From contig JAVGWX010000019.1 of assembly GCA_036924085.1 (NCBI GenBank), positions 9,070,361 through 9,134,360 of the forward strand: DNA of 64,000 bases, given 5' to 3'. The DNA is from Ariolimax columbianus (taxonomy: Eukaryota > Mollusca > Gastropoda > Stylommatophora > Arionidae). Positions 57,916 through 64,000 of this stretch are shown here, piece by piece; position 1 is the stretch's first letter; the number at the start of each line of letters is the position of its first letter. Made by a program: the position numbers and the translations under genes. A model generated the notes under the pieces. It saw nothing but the letters and a program-made list of their open reading frames with translations. It had not been told where the DNA came from and did not search any database.

Positions 57916-58086
57916 AACAACAATGATCTCCATCTCCACACACTTCCAAGTCAACATTGCTGTTGTCACATGGGACAAAACATGAGCACGTGGTGGGCTC
58001 GCTACACTTCCTGGTTCTATGTCTGGTGCCGCCGCACGTGCTGCTGCAGGAACTCCATGATGACCACGTCTGCCATGACCCATATT
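57916..58086 (-). CDS. TSP1 module 2 exon
   Basis: A 171-bp phase 1-1 exon (AG at 58087-58088, donor GTAAGT). It encodes WQTWSSWSSC, SSTCGG, TRHRTRKC, then C-S-C-F-V-P-C and ends HCC. The most canonical TSP1 of the gene, with the full CS.TCGGG-like strand. Confidence 0.88.
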
Positions 58087-58252
58087 CTAGTCATGACAGG
58101 AATACAATAAGGTCAAATGAGCTACTTCCTAGTATTGCATGATCGTGTCACATTTTTATTCAAGTGTATGTATGTATGTATGTGTGTATGTGCATGTGTG
58201 CGTGTGCGTTTGTGTACGTACGTACGTACGTACTTATGTATGTGCGTGCAAT

Positions 58253-59165
58253 GGGCGTTCAAGTCAAACAGGGACAACGAAGGAAAAATGCCATTTTTCT
58301 CTATATAATCTACAACGTTTATGCATGTGTCCCAGCGTTTAAGTAATGCTTAAAAAGCATAAGCGTAGAAAGATTTGTCCGTATATCTGGACCAATCCAG
58401 GAAAGCCTGTTTCGCTTCGTCATCAGTGCTGAAATACTGACCTCCCAGGACTTCTTTTAGGGGTCCAAACAGGTGGAAACCACTTTGAGCGAGGTCTGGT
58501 CTATAAGGTGGATGTGGCAATACCTACCAGCCGAGTTGCTGCAGATGGCGCATAGTGTAGTGGTCCGCATGAGGTCGAAGCAGGACGCCTTTCTTTGTGA
58601 TCAAACCAGGCAGTTTTCCTCGCAGACAGTTGTGCATATCACTCAAAATGCGTAGTTCGCTGTTGATAGGGGCACATCGTGTATAAAATCAACATGAATG
58701 ATGCCAAGTTGGAAAGTTGTCTTGGCACCCATCGAACACTAACCTTCCGAAAATGCAAAAGTTCATGAATAATGATGTTCACCGTATCAAGAAAAAGATA
58801 TGCCTCATGTGCAATTTGGCGACAGGTTGTGCGTCGATTTTCCAGGATAAGGCGTTCTACGCCATTAAAATATTTTACTGCGGCTTATTGTCTCATCACC
58901 GTATTGTGATTGCAGCTTTTTGAAAATGTCCGCAGATTTTACGCCTTCTTTCACAAGAAACTTCATCACAACACGCTGTCTCATGCAAGCACTAACTGTG
59001 TGGTCCGCCATTTTTATTTATCTGTCACGTGACTGACCCATGACAAGTGGGCCACGTAGCAGTATTGGGACACAAGTTCCCCTAACTAATTATAGTAGTT
59101 CCAGCATGCTATAACACGTTCAGGTAAAACTAAAACAACAAGTCCAGGTTTTATTTGAACGCCCC
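58253..59165 (-). mobile_element. Decayed mariner with terminal inverted repeats
   Basis: The left end GGGCGTTCAAGTCAAACAGG and the right end (complement GGGGCGTTCAAATAAAACC) are imperfect inverted repeats. A TA follows the right end. The - strand encodes MRQRVVMKFLVKEGVKSADI and KLQSQYGDETISRSKIF (N-terminal helix-turn-helix of mariner transposases). Near the other end it encodes PLKEVLGGQYFSTDDEAKQA and LLKRWDTCINVVDYIEK (mariner C-terminus). The centre has stops and is shortened. It differs from the copy at 42745-43800 in sequence and subfamily. Confidence 0.8.
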
Positions 59166-59169
59166 TAGT

Positions 59170-59565
59170 ATTATGAAAGTGCTACTATTAATGTTTATAT
59201 TGTGACTGCTAGTATTAATGTTTATATTGTGACTCTGCTAGTATTAATGTTTATAGTTTGACTGTGCTAGCATTAATGTTTATATTGTGATTGGGCTAGC
59301 ATTAATGTTCATATTGTGTCTGTCCTAGCAATAATGTCCATATTATGACTGTGCTAGCATTAATGTTCACATTCTGACTGTCAGTATTAATGCCCATATT
59401 GTGTCTGTGCTAGCATTAATGTCCATATTCTGACTTTGCCAGTATTAATGTCCATATTCTGACTGTACCAGTATTCGTGTCCATATTCTGACGGTGCCAG
59501 CATTAATGTCCATATTCTGACGGTACCAGTATTTATGTCCATAGTATGACCTTGGTTGCACAAGC
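59170..59565. repeat. ~29-bp minisatellite, about 13 copies
   Basis: Unit with GTGCTAGCATTAATGTTTAT plus ATTGTGACT. Right-hand copies change to CCAGTATTAATGTCCATATT. Confidence 0.9.
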
Positions 59566-59632
59566 AGAAGCGATAATATTGAATACTTTATTCAGAATGA
59601 CGTGACGTTATAGTGATGTGCTCTGAACTAAC

Positions 59633-59797
59633 CTGTGTTTGGTTCTGGGCAAACCTCTCGCTGTGTGTACTGGCCAGGGCAAGGCTGTCCTTGGTATTTC
59701 TGATGTTTTTGTATTCTGGAGCGGTTCCGGAAACCTGTCGAGCCACACGTGACTGGACAGCTGCTCCAATGTTCCCACTCAGACCAGATACAGTCAA
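59633..59797 (-). CDS. TSP1 module 1 exon
   Basis: A 165-bp phase 1-1 exon (acceptor CGTCTCCAG, donor GTTAGT). It encodes WSEWEHWSSC, PVTCGSTG, FRNRSR, KYQGQPC and YTQREVCPEPN. All three Trp, the Arg ladder and six-cysteine-like spacing of TSP1 are present. It is the most N-terminal TSP1 found and follows the helical exon at 62.1 kb. Confidence 0.88.
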
Positions 59798-59918
59798 CTG
59801 GAGACGGCCAAAACAGATATGCAGGCAGACAAGGACAGATTCAGCATCAGCAATGGCAAGAACACGTGTTCTTTAAGCACTTATAAAACATACACATCAA
59901 ATAGAATAGCATCAACTA

Positions 59919-60204
59919 ATTACAACCTTTCAGGAGACTGCGTGGCCTAGTGGTTAAGTGGCACGGCTCACAACCAGAACGTGCTGGGTTCGATCCCCAT
60001 CACAGCACCGGCCGTTACCCCGGGGAAGCAAACCCTTAGAAAATGCAGGAGGGAGCAGACCCTTACATACAATGCATGCTGAAGTCGGATGCACTGGGCC
60101 GACAGGCGCAAAATAAAAACCACAGTGCAACGCACACACGCCTTGGGGAATAGATAAATAAGGCGAACGCAAAAAAAAACAAAAAAAAAATTACTACCTT
60201 TCAG
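59919..60204 (+). mobile_element. SINE with 16-bp target duplication
   Basis: The SINE body is 59935-60188: TGGCCTAGTGGTTAAGTGG A-box, GGTTCGATCCC B-box, the CCGGCCGTTACCCCGG body and a poly-A-rich tail. Flanks ATTACAACCTTTCAGG (59919-59934) and ATTACTACCTTTCAGG (60189-60204) form a target duplication with one mismatch. This fixes the true 5-prime end and shows LINE-mediated insertion. This copy lacks the 115-bp module seen at 31.6 and 37.0 kb. Confidence 0.85.
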
Positions 60205-61025
60205 GGTAGGAAGACTAATGCCTGGTCAGGCAAAATATACTGATCAGGCATGTCAGTCAGGGGCAGGCAAAATATACTGATTAGGCATGTTAGTCAGGGG
60301 CAGGCAAAATATACTGATCAGGCATGTTAGTCAGGGTCCGGCAAAATATACTGATCAGGCATGCTAATCAGGGTCAGGCAAAATATACTTATCAGGCATG
60401 TTAGTCAGGGTCAGGCAAAATATACTGAAAAGGCATGTTAGGGTCATACAAAATATACTGATCAGGCATGTTAGTTAGGGTCTGGCAAAATATACTGATC
60501 AGGCATGTCAGTCAGGGGCAGGCAAAATATACTGATCAGACATGTTAGTGTCATCCAAAATATACTGATCAGGCATGTTGGGGTCATCCAAAATATACTG
60601 ATCAGGCATGTCAGGGTCAGGCAAAATATACTGATCAGGCATGTTAGGGTCAGACAAAATATACTGATCAGACATGTTAGGGTCAGACAAAATATACTGA
60701 TCAGGCATGTTAATCAGTGTCTGGTACAATTTACTGGCCAAAACTCTCACCTCGGCTTCTTAGCAGCCCTCCCTGCAGACGGACTGTTTTCATGGCAGCC
60801 TGACTAAAAAAGAGAGTGATCGACGTGATCCCCGTAATAGTGAGCGACACGCAGATGAAGCTATGCATAGTACAACCACCACCTGGGGGGGGGTGGGGGA
60901 CCTCTGTCCACCTTCATCAGCACGCTCGGGGTGTGAGGAAAGCTACGACAACCCGCCACTTAATTTTATTTTTAGGGCCCATAAAAGAGTAACCAACTCA
61001 CTGTGGGCATTTAACAACAAACAAT
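60205..61025 (+). mobile_element. Dispersed 37-bp-minisatellite element, copy B
   Basis: The left terminus (GAAGACTAATGCCTGGTCAG) leads to about 14 units of AAAATATACTGATCAGGCATG plus TTAGTCAGGGTCAGGC (60225-60730). The right module follows (GCAGCCTGACTAAAAAAG, GATCGACGTGATCCC, TTCATCAGCACGCTCGG, ACTCACTGTGGGCATT) with an (AAC) tail. It matches copy A module by module. Confidence 0.72.
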
Positions 61026-61174
61026 TTCGTTGTAGTTATTTCCCGTTCTGAGATAACAATATTCACATTAGTTGTGAATAGTATCTTCCATTCTTGTTAA
61101 AGTTCTTAATGAAAACCAAAATAATTGTTTTATATTCGATGATGAACACTGTCTGAAGGTTCTCACGTTCAAAG

Positions 61175-61815
61175 ACTGGTATAAGCAGACAGGTCACAGA
61201 GTGGGGCAAGCAGACATGTCACAGAATGGTGCAAGCAGACAGGTCACAGAATGGTGCAAGCAGACAGGTCACAGAATGGTGCAAGCAGACAGGTCACAGA
61301 ATGGTGCAAGTAGACAGGTCACAGAATGGTGCAAGTAGACAGGTCACAGAATGGTGCAAGTAGACAGGTCACAGAATGGTGCAAGTAGACAGGTCACAGA
61401 ATAGTTTAGACAGGTCACAAAGTGGTACATACAGACCGTTCACAGAATGACGCATGCATGCCGTTCACAGAGTGATGTATGCAAGCAGTTCACAGATTGG
61501 TGCATGCAGACCGTTAACAGAATCCCGCATGCATGCCGTTCACATAGTGATGTATGCAGACCGTTCACCGAGTAGTGCATGAAGACCGTTCGTAGAGTAG
61601 TACATGTAGACCGTTCACACAGTGATGTATGCAGACCATTCACAGAGTAGTGCATTCAGACCGTTCACAGAGTAGTGCGTGCAGACCGTTCACAGAGTAG
61701 TGCGTGCAGACCATTCACAGAGTAGTGCATGCAGACCGTTCACAGAGTAGTGCGTGCAGACCGTTCACAGAGTAGTGCGTGCAGACCGTTCACAGAGTGG
61801 TGCATGCAGACTGTA
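61175..61815. repeat. 25-bp minisatellite in two subfamilies
   Basis: Left units GCAAGCAGACAGGTCACAGA+ATGGT (to about 61410) and right units GCAGACCGTTCACAGAGTAG+TGCGT align in register as one 25-bp family. The change is abrupt near 61420. Confidence 0.93.
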
Positions 61816-61909
61816 CTTTCAACATTTGTTTGTGCAAAATGTTACTTTTCGTTCCTAGTAGTTTGCGTAGATGCTAATGTACGTAAGTCGAGATTATACA
61901 TTCCAAGGT

Positions 61910-62075
61910 ATAAATGTGCGTGCGCACGTGCGTGTGTATGTGTATGTGTGTGTGTGCGTGCGTGCGCACGTGCGTGTGTATGTGTGTCTGTGTGTGTGTG
62001 TGTGTGTGTGCGTGCGTGCGCGCGTGCGTGCGTGCGTATGTGCGTGCGTGCACGTGTGCTCTCGTGTGTCATGTT
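61910..62075. repeat. (GT)/(GCGT)n tract
   Basis: GTGTGTGCGTGCG-type microsatellite, frames on both strands artefactual. It is adjacent to the donor of the next exon. Confidence 0.93.
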
Positions 62076-62094
62076 TAACTTCCACATAACGTAC

Positions 62095-62220
62095 CTGGAC
62101 ATTTCTCACACTGCTTCCTCATAACGTTAGCAATAGATTTGGTGACTTTACTGATCTCTTGAGCAGCCGTCTGAACGAACTCGTCAGGAAAGTGACAACA
62201 TCTCTCAGTGTGCTGGACTC
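62095..62220 (-). CDS. Helical Cys exon upstream of the TSP1 series
   Basis: A 126-bp phase 1-1 exon (acceptor CCACTTTTCAG, donor GTACGT). It encodes RCCHFPDEFVQTAAQEISKV followed by TKSIANVMRKQCEKCP. The middle is amphipathic and probably helical, bracketed by Cys pairs. No family is recognised. Matching phase with the TSP1 exons 3-prime of it makes it the likely preceding exon. The signal peptide and start lie beyond the right edge. Confidence 0.65.
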
Positions 62221-62735
62221 CTGAAAAGTGGACTTAACCGTGACATGAAGTCGGTATACTGGTTTAGAAGAGTCTGTATACAATCAGTTTCTTTTACTTA
62301 ACTCGACTTAAAACCTATGTCTAAAATCTATTCTTGAATGCATTAATTGGCTCTACTATTTCCTGAGGCAATACATTTTAACAAATTTCCTAGTATATAA
62401 TCTGGACCTTTCTTTAATTAATGTGTAGTTGTGCTCTCTTGTTCATGTAGGTGGTTTAATTTTTTAAAACATTTTAGTCTAATTTATCCTTACCGTTTAT
62501 TATCTTATTAAAATGCATTAAATCATCTAGAATTCTTTTGTTTTCTTTATACCATATGCCGGTTTTTCTGAGTATTTCCATTTAACTATAATTCCAGAAT
62601 TCCACTATTGATTTTGTTGCTCTTCTTTTTATCCTTTCCAGTATGTGTGTATCCCTTCTACGATAAAGACTTCACATCAATCTAGGTCTAACTAATGCAT
62701 TATAGAGTTTTCTAATTCATCTTCTGTGCAAGACT
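62221..62735. other. Intronic spacer, possible eroded element
   Basis: AT-rich. No clear features. Confidence 0.3.
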
Positions 62736-62744
62736 ACCACAACC

Positions 62745-63165
62745 AGATTCTAGTGTGACCTACGAAGAGTCCAAAAGGTTTATTAGGGACATATACATGG
62801 CCAAATGGGAAACAGAGCATACTGGCTACACAAAAAACTATGCCTCCTACCAGTTGAACATAAGAGAGCAGGTCGTGGTCTTCAGACTCCGCACAGGCCA
62901 CACCAGACTGATGTACCATCTATTCAATAAACTGAAGATAGGTGGCACTGACGAATGCACATGTGGTACAGGGAAAATGACCGCTGAACATCTGCTGCAA
63001 AATTGCCCGACATACGAGGACTAGAGAAAGCAGATGTGGCCATCGCCAGTGCCAACACTAGACAAGCTCTATGGCAGTGTTGACATCCTCAGGGTGACTG
63101 CTGCTTTCTTCGAACAAATTCAAGTTGACGTCTGACAGCGTACGAAGAAGAAAAAGAAGAAATTC
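62745..63165 (+). pseudogene. LINE 3-prime end, copy 1
   Basis: The + strand reads TYEESKRFIRDIYMAKWETE, VVVFRLRTGHTRLMYHLFN, KLKIGGTDECTCG and AEHLLQNCPTYED. After a stop codon come WPSPVPTLDKLYGSVDILRV and VTAAFFEQIQ. It is the post-RNase H Cys/His tail (C-x-C-G...H...C) of a non-LTR element. The 3-prime end is GCGTACGAAGAAGAA, a (GAA)n tail also seen on the opposite-strand copy. Confidence 0.75.
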
Positions 63166-63424
63166 TTCTTCTGCGTTCGTTCTCAATCTCCCACTACCAA
63201 GTCCTAGACAGAGCTTTGCAAGTAGCAGGATGTGGTCCGGAAAACGGAATGCGTTGTATCGCTAGTTTACAGCTTGACTGCAATATTTGCACCTTTCGGT
63301 CCGACACATCCGTATTCGGCAGCATTATAGAGTTTGAGCACCACTTCCTTGTTTCCACGTTTAATATTTGTGGTCGACATGTAAGGCACTCGCCTCTCAA
63401 AGCGATGAACGGAAAGGCGGGGGT
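63166..63424. other. Spacer between convergent LINE ends
   Basis: Short frames on both strands. The - frame VPYMSTTNIKRGNKEVV... has ordinary composition but no known family. Confidence 0.25.
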
Positions 63425-63462
63425 TCTTCTTCTTCTTCTTCTTCTTCTTCTTCGTACGCAGT
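63425..63462. repeat. (CTT)n tract, tail of the LINE copy on the - strand
   Basis: TTCTTCTTC run adjoining TACGC. Read on the - strand it is the (GAA)n tail after GCGTAC. Confidence 0.85.
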
Positions 63463-64000
63463 AAGACAGTAACCATTATTAACCATTACCAGGCGTCATC
63501 CTGAGGCTGTCGACACTGCCATAGAGTTTGTCTAGTGTTGCCACTGGTGATGGCCACATCTGCTCTCTCTGATCCTCGTATGTCGGGCAGTTTTGCAGCA
63601 AATGTTCAGCGGTAATTTTCCCAGTAACACACGGCCACCTATCTTCAATTTGTTGAATAGGTGGTACATGAGTCTATTGTGGCCAGTGCGAAGTCTGAAG
63701 ACCACGACCTGCTCTTTTCTGTTCAACTGGTAATAGGCATCGTTTTTGGTGTAGCCAGTATGTTCGGTTTTCCATTTGGTCATGTATCTAGCTCTAATAA
63801 GCCGTTTTGACTCTTCGTATGTCATACTAGTATCATGTTGTGGTAGTTTTGCACCTTCGTTTGCCAGTCTGTCTGCCTCCTCGTTGCCTTGGATGTTGCA
63901 GTGAGATGGAACCCACTGCATCACTATTCTTTTTGGTGCGGCCTGCTGGCATAGTTGACAGAGTACTGCTCTTAAATCATTAAGTTCAGTATTTTTCTGG
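63463..64000 (-). pseudogene. LINE RNase H and 3-prime end, copy 2 (runs off the window)
   Basis: The - strand reads ELNDLRAVLCQLCQQAAPKR and MQWVPSHCNIQGNEEADRLA, the C-terminal part of an RNase H domain with the conserved H..I.GNE.AD. It continues with TYEESKRLIRARYMTKWKTE, VVVFRLRTGHNRLMYHLFN and KLKIGG. A frameshift near 63640 breaks the Cys/His tail. Same family as copy 1, opposite orientation. RNase H after RT points to the I/R1/LOA-like groups, though the clade is not proven. Confidence 0.8.

Noticed and set aside
63267..63476. 69-aa - strand frame between the LINE ends
   Set aside because: Begins in a poly-Lys (CTT)n tract; the remainder matches no family I know.

Overview
The window looks like intron- and repeat-rich animal nuclear DNA. 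A lophotrochozoan, most likely a mollusc, is the best guess. That guess rests on inference: a secreted many-module thrombospondin type 1 (TSP1) gene with a chitin-binding-like exon, a GT11 fucosyltransferase exon, tRNA-derived SINEs, RTE-like and RNase H-bearing LINEs, mariner copies, and dispersed elements that carry minisatellites (as bivalve pearl elements do). There are no operons, Shine-Dalgarno sites or prokaryotic genes, and most long open frames are tandem repeats read as codons.

Two host genes are supported. On the + strand, 5675-6326 is the terminal coding exon of an alpha-1,2-fucosyltransferase-like enzyme whose earlier exons were not found. On the - strand, a large gene runs from the right edge to at least 32.6 kb. 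In transcript order it has a helical Cys exon (62095-62220), nine TSP1 modules (59.8, 58.1, 54.8, 51.6+48.9, 47.0, 45.8, 41.3, 38.4 and 36.0 kb), a short chitin-binding-like Cys exon (32.7 kb) and perhaps a last exon at 29.6 kb. Every exon joins in phase 1, except for one phase-2 intron inside the fourth TSP1. These exons were found by reading splice sites and W-x2-W-x2-W-x2-C patterns on the - strand.

The most striking mobile element is a 5.6 kb LTR retroelement at 10030-15605. Its two 949-bp LTRs differ at one base by eye. They have TGTAACAG/CTGTTACA ends and a 4-bp ATGG target duplication, and the element splits a GAT trinucleotide array whose uninterrupted form still exists nearby. It carries one intact gag-like ORF with an N-terminal CCHC knuckle and no visible pol, so it looks like a young non-autonomous element. 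Diverged LTRs of the same kind lie at 4386-5599 and 39471-40090.

The rest is mostly tandem arrays: about 25 unrelated minisatellites with units of 12 to 93 bp, several with higher-order structure, plus long GATA/GACA/GATG, GAT, AT, GT and TTTTG tracts. Between them lie LINE 3-prime fragments, SINEs, two decayed mariners, other transposase remnants, and four copies of an element with an internal 37-bp minisatellite. Left to right: 0-5.6 kb satellites and a solo-type LTR; 5.7-7.4 kb the fucosyltransferase end; 7.4-9.3 kb a nested satellite; 9.7-15.8 kb the GAT array with the LTR element; 16-29 kb minisatellites and LINE debris; 29.5-62.2 kb the TSP1 gene with repeat-filled introns; 62.7-64 kb two convergent LINE 3-prime ends.
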